In this document: positions 8,084-17,082 of the stretch, piece after piece | How positions within the stretch are numbered: the first letter of the stretch is position 1 | Layout: every line of letters begins with the position of its first letter | The notes under the pieces: generated by a model | The model's input: only the letters and a program-made list of their open reading frames with translations | What the model was told of the DNA's origin: nothing | Database searches by the model: none | Position numbers and translations under genes: made by a program | Assembly (NCBI RefSeq): GCF_958445495.1 | Contig: NZ_CAUCSQ010000056.1 | Span: 1-27,275, forward strand | Source: an uncultured Bacteroides sp. | Lineage (GTDB): Bacteria; Bacteroidota; Bacteroidia; Bacteroidales; Bacteroidaceae | Length of the DNA stretch: 27,275 nucleotides | Direction of reading: 5' to 3'

Positions 8084-10771
8084 TTATTCTTGTATCCCGT
8101 TTTCTTTTGACGGTGACAGCCATTTTTCGATTATTTCTTTTAATTTGGCCTGTACGATAGGTTTGGATATAAAATCATTACATCCTGCTTCTTTTGCAGC
8201 CTTCTGGTCTTGTTGATAGGCATATGCGCTTTGAGCGATGATAGGAACAGTGGCGGACAATTCACGGATGATTTTCGTTGCCTCCAATCCGTCCAGATTA
8301 GGCATTTTGATATCCATTAAGATAAGAGCCGGTTTCATCTCATCATACATGGAGACAGCTTCCATACCGTCATGAGCTCGGATTATCTGATAATTTTTAC
8401 CGAGAATGGCATAAAGCAAGTCATAGTTACTGTCCGTATCCTCGGCTATTAATATACAAGCCTGTTTCTTTTGACCTTGTTCTCGTCCTGTTTCTTTTGA
8501 CGGCTGGAGGATTGGGGAAGATTTCTGTGTCGTTTTGTGAGGTAGCAGAATGCAATTTTCGTTTTCTTGCGTTATTTCTTTAGAAGATGGCATATTTCCG
8601 GGTAGCGTGAAATAGAATGTGGTACCAGCGCCAAATTCTGAACTGACAGAAATCTTTCCACCCAGCCTTTCAACGATTGACTTACATATAGACAGTCCCA
8701 ATCCTGTACCTGGCGCATAGTTATTCAATTTGGCAAAACGTTCGAATACACGTCCTACTTTTTCAGGTTCAATGCCTGTACCCGTATCCGTTACATGAAA
8801 AACAACCTGGTTATCAATCAACTTATATCCGTAGCGGATACTTCCTTCTTTTGTAAACTTGAACGCATTATTTATCAGATTTGACATTACCTGGAACACG
8901 CGGTTCTTGTCTGTTGCAATTGCCAGATTTTCATCCGAAGGTTCGTAAATGAGACTGACTCCTTGAGGAGCCCGGAAGATATGGGCATCGTATATTTCTT
9001 TGCATAAATTATGAAGATTGGTAAGTCCTATTGTAAATTCGATAACGCCGGATTCAATTTTCGAAAGGTCGAGAATCTCATTGATAAGGTTCAGAAGGCG
9101 CTCGTTGTTGGCTTCAACAATGTCATAATATGTTTTCCGTTCTTCCGCATCATCACTCTCGGCAATGAGATGTGAGAAACCGACAATAGCATTTAGGGGA
9201 GTACGTATTTCGTGGCTCATGTTAGCGAGGAAAGCCGATTTCAGTTTGTCGGACATTTCAGCTTTCTCTTTTGACGATTGAAGTTCTCGCTTGATGGTTT
9301 CCAGTTCTGTAATATCCCATTCGATGCTGACGATGATGGGAGAAGATAATTCGTCACCGTCCACTCGTATTTTTCGTTTGTCGAGGATAATCGGATTCCC
9401 GTTTTTGTCTCTGCCTTCAACAGTCCAATGCAATCCTTTTCCAGTGGTAGCGACCAGAATATCCTCTTGCCTTTTCTTTTCCGCTACTATGGGAGGATAA
9501 TAATCGAAGTCATTTTTACCGATAGAATCGCCGATACAAAGGTCCCGATTATATGATTCGCGATTTCGATACAGATATCTGAAATCATTGTTTATCTCTT
9601 TTACAACGATACCGGCAGGCAGATGATTGATAGTGGTATCCATAATAAGATTGAGGCGTTTGATTTGAGCCTCATATCGGATTCGTTCGGAAATGTCGTG
9701 GGCAAACGACCAGTAACTTTCTTCACCGGAATCATTGATAACGTTGTACATTGTTCCCTCATACGCCAGGATATTTTCATTGATTCTTGAAGGGCGGTGA
9801 GCTATGAAATAATTATTCCTGCCATGTATGATAGCCTTGCAGCGTTCGTTCCAAGCTTCCTTTGTGGGCATATCTGCAGTAAAATCGTAGACCTTTAACT
9901 TGCTGATATCCGCACTTTCGCTGATTCCGTGGTTATTTAGGAAACGGCGGTTGGCGAAAATGAGCGTACCGTCTTCCTTAGCGGCGAAAATACTTTCTCT
10001 TGCATTATTTATTGCGTGCGTCAATGTACTGATGTCATTTCTCCGGTGTTGGATATCGGTGATATTTTGGATATACCCTTCGATGCTTAAACTGCCGTCC
10101 GGCAGTTCCTCACGCAAATATGCCTGGATACGCATATAATATATCGCTCCGTTCACTCGGACACGGTAACTGATACTTTCCGTATTCGATTCTTTGATAT
10201 TGTTACAGTGCCAATTGATAAAAGTTTGCCGGTCTTCCTTGAAGATGTATTCCAGGTATTTTTCAAAAGAAATATGCTGTACGGCTTCTTCACATAACAC
10301 TCCGGTATATCCCAGATAGTGAAACACATTTTCATGACTATTATAAATCCATTGACCTATTTGCGCTACTTTCTGGATTTCGCGCAATGTACGGTTGGCC
10401 TGTTCCAGTTGGCGTTTTACGTTGCTTCTGCGGGTGATATCCCGATATTGGCAAAGGACCATCCCATCATAAGGAAACATGATACATTTAAAGTAAAAAG
10501 TATCTTCTTTCAGTATCAGTTTAAAATTCTTGCTGACGCTTTTTTGTTTCTTGAGTACAGATTGAAAAACAGGAATCACTTTTTCCCGTGTGTATTCCGG
10601 CAGAAGTTCGAATATATTTTTCCCTAGAAGCACTTCTTCCTGCAGGAACCATAAATCGCTGTGAGAATCAATATCTATGCACATACCTTTTTTGTCAATT
10701 AGCAACATCGTGTCAGCAGTCAGTTTCAGTATCCTCTGTGCATTGTCGGCATTGTGTAATGTTCTGTTCAT
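8084..10771 (-). CDS. Cytosolic multi-PAS hybrid histidine kinase with C-terminal receiver
   Basis: An 895-residue hybrid sensor kinase without a signal peptide or membrane segment. About four PAS/PAC modules occupy residues 15-490; recurring ends such as YRDITRR, YIQNITDIQ, FAHDISER and EWDITELE mark PAC motifs. A short coiled linker leads to HisKA with phospho-acceptor His520 in SHEIRTPLNA. A HATPase_c domain follows (N box NNAFKFT, G1 DTGTG, G2 GTGLGLSI). A receiver domain (about 770-890) has the acidic start ILIAEDTDSN, phospho-acceptor Asp820 in LMDIKMPNLDG, the conserved Ser/Thr position AQSAY and Lys in FISKPI. No DNA-binding or HPt domain is present, so a separate phosphotransfer partner is expected. 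It lies between the EEP gene (downstream) and the exopolysaccharide locus. Control of that locus is plausible but is not shown by the sequence. Confidence 0.93.
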   Translation of the reverse strand: MNRTLHNADNAQRILKLTADTMLLIDKKGMCIDIDSHSDLWFLQEEVLLGKNIFELLPEYTREKVIPVFQSVLKKQKSVSKNFKLILKEDTFYFKCIMFPYDGMVLCQYRDITRRSNVKRQLEQANRTLREIQKVAQIGQWIYNSHENVFHYLGYTGVLCEEAVQHISFEKYLEYIFKEDRQTFINWHCNNIKESNTESISYRVRVNGAIYYMRIQAYLREELPDGSLSIEGYIQNITDIQHRRNDISTLTHAINNARESIFAAKEDGTLIFANRRFLNNHGISESADISKLKVYDFTADMPTKEAWNERCKAIIHGRNNYFIAHRPSRINENILAYEGTMYNVINDSGEESYWSFAHDISERIRYEAQIKRLNLIMDTTINHLPAGIVVKEINNDFRYLYRNRESYNRDLCIGDSIGKNDFDYYPPIVAEKKRQEDILVATTGKGLHWTVEGRDKNGNPIILDKRKIRVDGDELSSPIIVSIEWDITELETIKRELQSSKEKAEMSDKLKSAFLANMSHEIRTPLNAIVGFSHLIAESDDAEERKTYYDIVEANNERLLNLINEILDLSKIESGVIEFTIGLTNLHNLCKEIYDAHIFRAPQGVSLIYEPSDENLAIATDKNRVFQVMSNLINNAFKFTKEGSIRYGYKLIDNQVVFHVTDTGTGIEPEKVGRVFERFAKLNNYAPGTGLGLSICKSIVERLGGKISVSSEFGAGTTFYFTLPGNMPSSKEITQENENCILLPHKTTQKSSPILQPSKETGREQGQKKQACILIAEDTDSNYDLLYAILGKNYQIIRAHDGMEAVSMYDEMKPALILMDIKMPNLDGLEATKIIRELSATVPIIAQSAYAYQQDQKAAKEAGCNDFISKPIVQAKLKEIIEKWLSPSKENGIQE

Positions 10772-10809
10772 GTTTATTCGATTAGATGATTAAGATTATT
10801 GCATTTTGA

Positions 10810-10817
10810 CAAAGATA
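10810..10817 (-). promoter_or_regulatory. -7 element upstream of the hybrid kinase gene
   Basis: TATCTTTG on the minus strand (10817-10810) matches TAnnTTTG and lies 38 nt before the kinase ATG at 10771. No good TTTG is seen 19-21 nt upstream. It shows that the kinase can be transcribed separately from the polysaccharide genes, whose last gene ends at 10864. Confidence 0.5.
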
Positions 10818-10863
10818 AGAAAAGATTTGATTATCTGTTTTTATTTCCCGATATGGTTCTTTT

Positions 10864-12078
10864 TTATTTTTCTGCCCGTTTTGCTTTTTCCCATGTTCCG
10901 TTTCCTTTTTTCTTTCTTAAATACCGGATTCCTTTTAATACATTTATATTCATAAAAAGAAAATAGTAGGGAATGAAGAGAAATTTGTTTTTAATTCGTT
11001 TGGTAGACAGGTAATATCCCCAATATCCCGTTCCGTAAAAAAGAAGTTGTAAACCGAGCAAAATACCGTAAAACACAGGAGCTTCACCCAATGCCAGGAT
11101 AATGACATTCAGGGGAAGAAGCGCGAATAGCAAAAATGGCGTGACAGACCATCTCAGTACCCGGTGTGATACATATTGGAAACTCAATATCCCGTAACGG
11201 AAAGGATTTAGTAACGGATGGAGCCTGCGGATAGCTTGAAGTCCTCCGGCGGCAATCCGCACCTTTCTTTTTTCTTCTTCATACATATTAGCCGAGCCGT
11301 TCTCGATGGCGTAAGCGTTGGTACAATAGGCGATGACATACCCCTTCATTGTAATTCTCAAAGAAAGTACAAAATCATCAAGCAAAGTATCCGGTTCCAT
11401 AGGTTCAAATAACTCTCTCCGTATGGCAAACAGTTCTCCTGCTGCTCCTACGGCCGAGTATAACCGTGCATCAAGCGCTTTCAAAGTAGATTCGTATTTC
11501 CAATAAATCCCTTCCCCTCCGGTAGCAGCTTCGTCTTTCAGTTGCATGGCAATCCGTTTTTCTCCTGCCACACATCCCACTTTCGGATTTTGAAAAGCGA
11601 GTACAATCTCTCGAATCGCTTCCCGGTTCACCATTGTATTGGCATCGGTAAATACTACCAATGGAGTTTCAACGAACCTCATGCCCCGTGTCATGGCAGC
11701 AGTCTTCCCTTGTCGGAGCGGGTGGAAAAACACTGTCGCCTTTTCTTTCCAACGGGTCTCCAGACGTTCATTTGTACCGTCATCACTTCCATCCGTCACC
11801 CATATAATACGTAGTTTATCTACGGGATAGTCTAATTCAAGGCTATTTTCCATTTTCTTGTCTACCACCTCTTTTTCATTAAAAGCAGTGATAAACAATG
11901 TGACTTCCGGCAAGTCGTTATCCGGTACAGATAATGAATACTTTACAGGCTTTATAAAAAGTTCTTTCAGTTTTACGAGAATATAGAGTATGATTCCATA
12001 ACCCAGATATGTATAGAACACAATAAACAGGGCAAACCAGAAAATGATTTCGAAGCAGGAAATAAGAATTTCATTCAT
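10864..12078 (-). CDS. Membrane glycosyltransferase family 2
   Basis: A 404-residue inner-membrane GT2 enzyme. One N-terminal membrane segment (about 8-36) precedes a cytosolic GT-A domain (about 57-290). That domain has VTLFITAFNE at its start, VTDGSDDGT with Asp96, the DxD-like TDAN (144-147), GAAGELFAIRR, and the presumed catalytic-base region LLDDF (232-236). Two or more membrane segments follow (about 305-380). It lacks the QxxRW motif of processive synthases; RKVRI (271-275) occupies the corresponding place. It probably transfers a sugar from a nucleotide donor to a lipid-linked glycan. It is the last gene of the polysaccharide locus, 74 nt after the lipoprotein gene, and has its own possible -7 box. 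Donor and acceptor are unknown. Confidence 0.88.
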   Translation of the reverse strand: MNEILISCFEIIFWFALFIVFYTYLGYGIILYILVKLKELFIKPVKYSLSVPDNDLPEVTLFITAFNEKEVVDKKMENSLELDYPVDKLRIIWVTDGSDDGTNERLETRWKEKATVFFHPLRQGKTAAMTRGMRFVETPLVVFTDANTMVNREAIREIVLAFQNPKVGCVAGEKRIAMQLKDEAATGGEGIYWKYESTLKALDARLYSAVGAAGELFAIRRELFEPMEPDTLLDDFVLSLRITMKGYVIAYCTNAYAIENGSANMYEEEKRKVRIAAGGLQAIRRLHPLLNPFRYGILSFQYVSHRVLRWSVTPFLLFALLPLNVIILALGEAPVFYGILLGLQLLFYGTGYWGYYLSTKRIKNKFLFIPYYFLFMNINVLKGIRYLRKKKGNGTWEKAKRAEK

Positions 12079-12092
12079 AGTTTTTATTGTGG

Positions 12093-12100
12093 CAAAATTA
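12093..12100 (-). promoter_or_regulatory. Possible -7 element before the last glycosyltransferase gene
   Basis: TAATTTTG on the minus strand (12100-12093) fits TAnnTTTG, but it is only 14 nt from the ATG at 12078, so the leader would be very short. The surroundings are strongly AT-rich, which makes chance matches likely. No -33 box was found. Confidence 0.28.
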
Positions 12101-12152
12101 GTGAAATATATTATAATATCGTATTATACAACTATTTCTTTCTGAACAAATC

Positions 12153-13634
12153 TTATTCGATTCGTCTGAGCAATTCATTTTTCTTCTCCGATTCTTTCAA
12201 CATATTTACAAAGTAATAAGCATCTGTCTTAGCGGAAATACTTGCCTGGTCCGCTTCATATCGTTCTACGAAATTCTCCGCATGTTCCGTTAGAGATGTC
12301 CGGCAATCAATATTTAGCATGAGTTTATTGTCGTAATCGCCATAACTGAATCCGGTTATATCCTCATTTGTTTCTATATATTCGATGTCAGACAGGGAAA
12401 TTCCTTGTATATTAACTGTAACCGAAGGATAATAAAAATTATTCTCGCCGTTCAAGTCCATCGTCAATTTCCACATATGAGGAGCTGTTTGGCTGATAGT
12501 CGGTTTGCTGTGCTGGCGATAATAATAATATTCATAGTATTCCTCTTGGCTGGTAAACCACATGGAATCATCGCCGTCTTTTCCATAAGTATCATTAAGC
12601 CATTCCAGAAGGTCTATCCATTTGGTATCTGTGCTGTGCACTCCTACGGAGATGGCTGCCCTTTCCTCTTTAGGGAGTGCCAATTCTTCGAGAATGGCAG
12701 CTTTTATCATATCTTGTTCAGTTAGTCCGCTATTTTCAGGTGGACTATAAAAAGCCCTTTCAAGTATAACCTTTTCCAAATCCTCCTTTTCTATGAACGG
12801 ATATAATTTTACAGCTCCACTTTGTGCGGTCATGGTCCTGATAGGCGGGTATTGCATGGCAGCTTCAATATATGCTTTTTCATTATTCGGTTCCGCAAGC
12901 ATTTTGCAATTACGATTATTTAGTTTGTTATAGATGATATTTTGGGCGATAGGGAAATGTTCCATGAGTTTTTCAGGCGTTCTTTCCTCTTTCTCTACGT
13001 TCAAGTCATGGAAAGCTATGCCTACTCCATAGTTTAGCATTTCCTGTAGGTCACCCCATAACAATCCCGATTTTTTATAAAAACGGTAATAATCTTTCGT
13101 ATATCCTTTTTGTATGCAGGTTGTGGCATTCATAAAGTCCCATTCTGCCGCTACTGTGACACCGAAAGAGAAACGTACTTCCCGTCCTGTCCCGTCTGTA
13201 GAGGCTAAGGTCTTTCCTAAAGAATAAGTATCAGGCGGTAAGTCTCCGTTCTGGAGATGTGCCAAGTCATAAAAATAAGTGTAGGATAAAGGTTTGCCGT
13301 GAATAGCTGCCCATGTGTAAGAGAAAGCCGAATGCGGGCAGTCGTCCTGCATCATCATAAACAACCATTCTTTGTTATATTTCAATGGCGGGATTTCGGC
13401 ATATAAATATTCTGCTTGTTTTTCAGGTTTTACATGGATTGTTATTTCAATTTCTTTATTCGTTGTCTCATTGCCGAAATCATATATAAAATCTGTTTTG
13501 CAGATGATATCCTGCCTGTTGCCATAATTATTATCTTCCTGACCCTGATATAAGTTCAGTTTGCGGATACAACTGGACATTGCCAGACTGACAGTTAAGA
13601 ATAAAACAGTACTGATATTTAATTTTTTGCTCAT
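12153..13634 (-). CDS. Lipoprotein with polysaccharide-deacetylase-like motifs
   Basis: A 493-residue probable lipoprotein: a hydrophobic leader ends in AMSSC with Cys22, a slightly non-ideal lipobox. I do not recognise a named family. Several strings recall NodB-type carbohydrate deacetylases in the right order: a paired-Asp motif MMQDDCPHS (Asp97-Asp98), a strand GVGIAFHDLN with His209, LAEPNNEKAY (247-255), VGVHSTD with His333, and MWFTSQEEYYEYY (358-370), which resembles the stretch near the end of such domains. The canonical HxxxH metal pair is not obvious, so activity is uncertain. The C-terminal 110 residues may form a beta-sandwich. Lying among glycosyltransferase genes, it could modify the exported polysaccharide in the periplasm or at the outer membrane, like PgaB/IcaB in other systems. 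That role is inference. Confidence 0.7.
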   Translation of the reverse strand: MSKKLNISTVLFLTVSLAMSSCIRKLNLYQGQEDNNYGNRQDIICKTDFIYDFGNETTNKEIEITIHVKPEKQAEYLYAEIPPLKYNKEWLFMMMQDDCPHSAFSYTWAAIHGKPLSYTYFYDLAHLQNGDLPPDTYSLGKTLASTDGTGREVRFSFGVTVAAEWDFMNATTCIQKGYTKDYYRFYKKSGLLWGDLQEMLNYGVGIAFHDLNVEKEERTPEKLMEHFPIAQNIIYNKLNNRNCKMLAEPNNEKAYIEAAMQYPPIRTMTAQSGAVKLYPFIEKEDLEKVILERAFYSPPENSGLTEQDMIKAAILEELALPKEERAAISVGVHSTDTKWIDLLEWLNDTYGKDGDDSMWFTSQEEYYEYYYYRQHSKPTISQTAPHMWKLTMDLNGENNFYYPSVTVNIQGISLSDIEYIETNEDITGFSYGDYDNKLMLNIDCRTSLTEHAENFVERYEADQASISAKTDAYYFVNMLKESEKKNELLRRIE

Positions 13635-13717
13635 AGATTTATGTTTTCTTTCTCGATAATGTTTTCCTTTTAAATTATTTACTACGATTGTTCCTTATTT
13701 TCCTGGCATGACTATGC

Positions 13718-14572
13718 TTACTTGTTTTTTATCAGATTATTTTCTTCGTCCTCATATTCTTTCTTCTGAGTGAAAAGTCCTCCGATATTTTTTAACCGGT
13801 TGATTACACGTACTTTAAAACTGTTAAACAACGAACCGTCGGCACTTACCGTTCCGTATCCTGTTATTGCCCGTGCACACCGTTTTCGAATAAAAACTAT
13901 TTTTCCGTATCTTTTCAACTGTAAGGCCAGATATCCGTCTTCTCCGCGGATAATATCCGTACGAATCCCTGTTTTTTGTGCATAATCTGTCCGATAGGCG
14001 AATACAAGCCCCCGTACGCTGAGTTCCGGACGTTTAAAAGATTGGAGCCATAAATAGATGTCACGGGCAGTTTCATAGAACTTCAATCCCAGCCACGAAT
14101 GGTGCTTGTCCGGAATATAACTCCAAAGCGAGCTGACTGCCACTACCTCTTTTTTCTCAAGTGCGTCTACCATTGTTTCCACATATTTGGGCGGATACAT
14201 CGTGTCGGAATCTATGTTGATATGGTATTTGCCTCTGGCATGGCTTAACCCGCAGAGACGTGCGAAGCCGCAACTGTGCCGCGTCTCCGTATAGCAAGGC
14301 ACACCACATGCATTATAGACTTCGGCCGTACGGTCTTTCGAGTCGTTGTCTACGCCGATGATTTCCATGGGATATTTACATTTCATATCGCTCAACGACC
14401 AAAGGCAGGCAAGCAAGTGTTTTTCTTCATTGTAGCCGATAAGCGCTACGGTGACAAGCGGTTTGTCACTCTGTAGCTTAGCAAGTTTACCGCGTACTTC
14501 TTCTATGACAGATTGCGGAGCTTCCTCAAAAGGCTTTTCATAAACCTGTAAATATTTAGAATACCATTTCAT
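13718..14572 (-). CDS. Glycosyltransferase family 2
   Basis: A 284-residue soluble or peripherally bound GT2 enzyme. The GT-A core starts at VTVALIGYNEE (about 40-50). It has VDNDSKDRT (74-82) for nucleotide binding, CGFARLCGLSHARGKY, and the metal-binding DSD (121-123). GEDGYLALQL near residue 215 is a candidate acceptor/base motif. No membrane segment is seen, and the tail is rich in Lys and Glu. The gene starts 3 nt after the stop of the upstream GT4 gene, which indicates tight translational linkage. An 83-nt spacer without a TAnnTTTG element separates it from the lipoprotein gene, so the operon probably runs on. The transferred sugar is unknown. Confidence 0.87.
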   Translation of the reverse strand: MKWYSKYLQVYEKPFEEAPQSVIEEVRGKLAKLQSDKPLVTVALIGYNEEKHLLACLWSLSDMKCKYPMEIIGVDNDSKDRTAEVYNACGVPCYTETRHSCGFARLCGLSHARGKYHINIDSDTMYPPKYVETMVDALEKKEVVAVSSLWSYIPDKHHSWLGLKFYETARDIYLWLQSFKRPELSVRGLVFAYRTDYAQKTGIRTDIIRGEDGYLALQLKRYGKIVFIRKRCARAITGYGTVSADGSLFNSFKVRVINRLKNIGGLFTQKKEYEDEENNLIKNK

Positions 14573-14575
14573 AAG

Positions 14576-15742
14576 TTATTGGATGTTTTGTTCATTGACT
14601 GTAGCCGGGACAAGGCTTTCAAACAATTGCCTCCATTGTTCCGCTATGTTTTCTATCCGGAAACGTCGTACATTGATGCGTGCCTGTCTGCCCATCTCTT
14701 TCCGGGTCTTTTCATTCTCTATCAGATATGAGATTTTTTCCGCCAGTTCTTCAATATTCCCGTCCTCTACCAATAACCCGTCTTTACCGTCATTGATGAT
14801 ATCTCTCGGCCCGCAAGGGCAAGTGAATGAAACAGGAGGTACCCCACATGCCATTGCTTCGATAATCACCATTCCGAAACCTTCGAAACGGGAAGAAAGG
14901 ACAAATATCGAACTTTCACAATATTTGTCCGCTATATTTTGTACGGTCGGTTCCAATATACAACTTGAAGTGATTCCTAATGAGTCAATCTGCCGTTGTA
15001 GCTGCTCCCGCATGCCGTCACCATAAATACGGAGTGTCCAGTCCGGATGATGTTGCGCAACAAGATGCCAAGCGGAAATCAGACGGTCAAATCCCTTTTG
15101 CGGAACATAACGCCCTACGGCTATGACTTGTTTGAGGCTACCGTCAGATGTTCGTTCAGGAAAAAACGGTAATGGATTGTGAATCACTTTTACATTATTC
15201 AGTTCTGTCCATTCACGGGCGTCCTCATGGCTCAATACGATAAAGCTTTTTAATTGGCGGAGTTGCCCGTATAATTGTTTTCTCCAATAATTACTGACAA
15301 TGGTACGTATGAATGCAGGTAGGCGGTTGTTGCTGAAATCCCGGTAATTGGATTTATTAAAATGGATTTCTCCTAATTTCACACTGCCGTCTGTCATACT
15401 ATTGATAAAATTGATATCCCGGCGGAGCAGGGAAATAGTGATGTCCGGATGAATCCGGTGCAAACATTCATTGAGCTTCTTCTTGAATAACCTCTGTTTT
15501 CCGATGTATTTGAACAGTCGCCGGTGAAAAGGCATATCATTCAATTCGTCATAATCTATGTCGAGTTGATGAAGGATGATAGAAGAATGTAATTCATAAT
15601 ACGGCTTTCGGTCTTTTCCGTCCGTCAGAATGATATGTATTTCGTAGCCGAACACTTTTGCGAAATAGTTTGCTTTTAGTGTCAATACCCGTTCCATACC
15701 GCTGGGATAATAGAGCGAGGGAATGCAATAAGCTATTTTCAT
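14576..15742 (-). CDS. Glycosyltransferase family 4
   Basis: A 388-residue GT-B enzyme of the retaining GT4 family. The N-terminal domain begins with MKIAYCIPSLYYPSGMERV, where the Gly-Met-Glu loop lines the acceptor and donor cleft. The C-terminal domain holds GRYVPQKGFDRLI (210-222) and the E-x7-E signature RFEGFGMVIIEAMACG with Glu287 and Glu295. It is most similar in feel to AmsD/CapM-type capsule galactosyl- or glucosyltransferases, but I cannot assign the sugar. It sits 39 nt downstream of the preceding GT4-like gene and 3 nt upstream of the GT2 gene that follows. Confidence 0.9.
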   Translation of the reverse strand: MKIAYCIPSLYYPSGMERVLTLKANYFAKVFGYEIHIILTDGKDRKPYYELHSSIILHQLDIDYDELNDMPFHRRLFKYIGKQRLFKKKLNECLHRIHPDITISLLRRDINFINSMTDGSVKLGEIHFNKSNYRDFSNNRLPAFIRTIVSNYWRKQLYGQLRQLKSFIVLSHEDAREWTELNNVKVIHNPLPFFPERTSDGSLKQVIAVGRYVPQKGFDRLISAWHLVAQHHPDWTLRIYGDGMREQLQRQIDSLGITSSCILEPTVQNIADKYCESSIFVLSSRFEGFGMVIIEAMACGVPPVSFTCPCGPRDIINDGKDGLLVEDGNIEELAEKISYLIENEKTRKEMGRQARINVRRFRIENIAEQWRQLFESLVPATVNEQNIQ

Positions 15743-15781
15743 ATTTATCAGAATATTGTTTGTCGATAGTTGTTTGTTTTT

Positions 15782-16903
15782 TCAGGTTATCCCGACCGAG
15801 TCGAGCACTTTCCGCATTTGTGCCTTCCACGATAAAAAGCGGACAGAGTTACGTATCTCGGAAGAAGACATTTTCAAGGACTGCCTGAAATTGATTAATC
15901 CTTGGATATCAACCGGAGATTCATCCGGGGGAATTTTCCATACATACGGCATTCGGTCGAAGTCTTCATCTGTTTCCGAGTATGTAAAGGCGATTCCCCG
16001 GGCGGCATATTCACGGTTTTTCAAAGTTTTGATGAAAGTAATCCCGGAACGGTGGCGCCCCAGGCTGCCGATGGCGAAATCCGCCTGTTCAAATTGGGCA
16101 TCCAGTTCCTTGCCGTGTAAAGGACCGTGTAGAAGAATGTAAGGTTCTAAATGATTTTCGCGGATAACAGGTAAGATTTCCTCACGTTCGCGTTCGCCGG
16201 ACAATGGTCCTACGATATGGAAATATACTTTATATTCCGGATGAGTCTGGTAATACATAGCCAATCCGTGTACAAGACGGTCGAAACCGTGCCAATAGTG
16301 CACTTCCGCTACACCGATTAAATGCAGTTCTTTTGAAATATCGTTGCAATACCGTTTCATTGGGACAGCTTCAAAATCTATACCGTTGGAAATCCGTATG
16401 GTATGTCCGCCAAAAATCTCTTTTGCATTGGAAAATGTAACGATACCATTAAGCGTTCTAGCCAATTGACGGCGAAAACAACGGTCGATGGCAAGGTGGA
16501 GTTTCATTTTACGTGTGATATACTCCTGGTCATAAGGATAGGTCGGAATCTCCATTACGACCTTTGCCCCGATACGTTTTAAAGACCTGACTAACCGGAG
16601 GGTAAAAGGACTGGCATTGTGGAAAGAACGGATATAAACCAAATTGATACTCTCGCGGCGGACATACTCGATAATCGGGGAATAATAAACCCGTTTCCAT
16701 ATTTTTGCGGCAAACCCCGTACCGAAATCGGCTATAACCTCGTCGTCCACCATCCAGCGTCGTCCTCCGTATGGAGTGACGTCATAATGGCACAGGCGGA
16801 CATCCACCCCGCATTCTTTGAGGGCTTTCACCTGGTAATGTATTTTCTTACTAATCCCGTTGGCTTTGTCGAAGCCGTGGAATATAAGGAAAAGGGCTTT
16901 CAT
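15782..16903 (-). CDS. Glycosyltransferase family 4-like (GT-B) protein
   Basis: A 373-residue GT-B-type protein. The start MKALFLIFHGFDKANGISKKI has the Gly-Ile-Ser loop used by GT4 enzymes. ISNGIDFEAVP is the usual interdomain string, and VAEVHYWHGFDRLVHGLA replaces the commoner 'GR.. KG.d.li.A' pattern. The donor-site E-x7-E motif is altered: the corresponding region reads IKTLKNREYAARGIAF, keeping only the second Glu. It is therefore a divergent member of the clan, probably still a transferase because of its context. A 179-nt gap lies upstream (16904-17082), the second largest in the locus. Confidence 0.8.
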   Translation of the reverse strand: MKALFLIFHGFDKANGISKKIHYQVKALKECGVDVRLCHYDVTPYGGRRWMVDDEVIADFGTGFAAKIWKRVYYSPIIEYVRRESINLVYIRSFHNASPFTLRLVRSLKRIGAKVVMEIPTYPYDQEYITRKMKLHLAIDRCFRRQLARTLNGIVTFSNAKEIFGGHTIRISNGIDFEAVPMKRYCNDISKELHLIGVAEVHYWHGFDRLVHGLAMYYQTHPEYKVYFHIVGPLSGEREREEILPVIRENHLEPYILLHGPLHGKELDAQFEQADFAIGSLGRHRSGITFIKTLKNREYAARGIAFTYSETDEDFDRMPYVWKIPPDESPVDIQGLINFRQSLKMSSSEIRNSVRFLSWKAQMRKVLDSVGIT

Positions 16904-17082
16904 TCTTTATCTGTCTATTATTACTTTATTTAAATCTGCCGTTTTCATGCATCCTTCAAAAAATCTTCATTTTCAAAGAGGAGAATATTTCTGGCAGGCG
17001 TTACATAACAGGATATATAACGTATGAATTTATTCTGATACTGTACCTATTCTGTTGTTTCCTTTATTATTGATTCCTTTTC
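16904..17082 (-). other. 179-nt intergenic spacer inside the polysaccharide locus
   Basis: There is no open frame of note and no clean TAnnTTTG box on the minus strand. The closest is a lone TTTG in TCCTCTTTG (16974-16982). A weak inverted repeat, CGTTA/TAACG, lies at 16999-17022. The spacer may hold an unrecognised internal promoter or a processing site, or it may be remnant sequence from gene exchange. Confidence 0.4.

Noticed and set aside
14583..15026. 147-codon open frame on the plus strand
   Set aside because: It is antisense to the GT4 gene with its catalytic motifs, and its residue composition looks like reverse-complement coding.
15756..16142. 128-codon plus-strand open frame
   Set aside because: It is antisense to a GT4-like gene and has no recognisable domain or start signal.
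16999..17022. Hairpin as a terminator inside the locus
   Set aside because: The stem is only 5 bp plus a mismatch, and no T-run follows on the minus strand.
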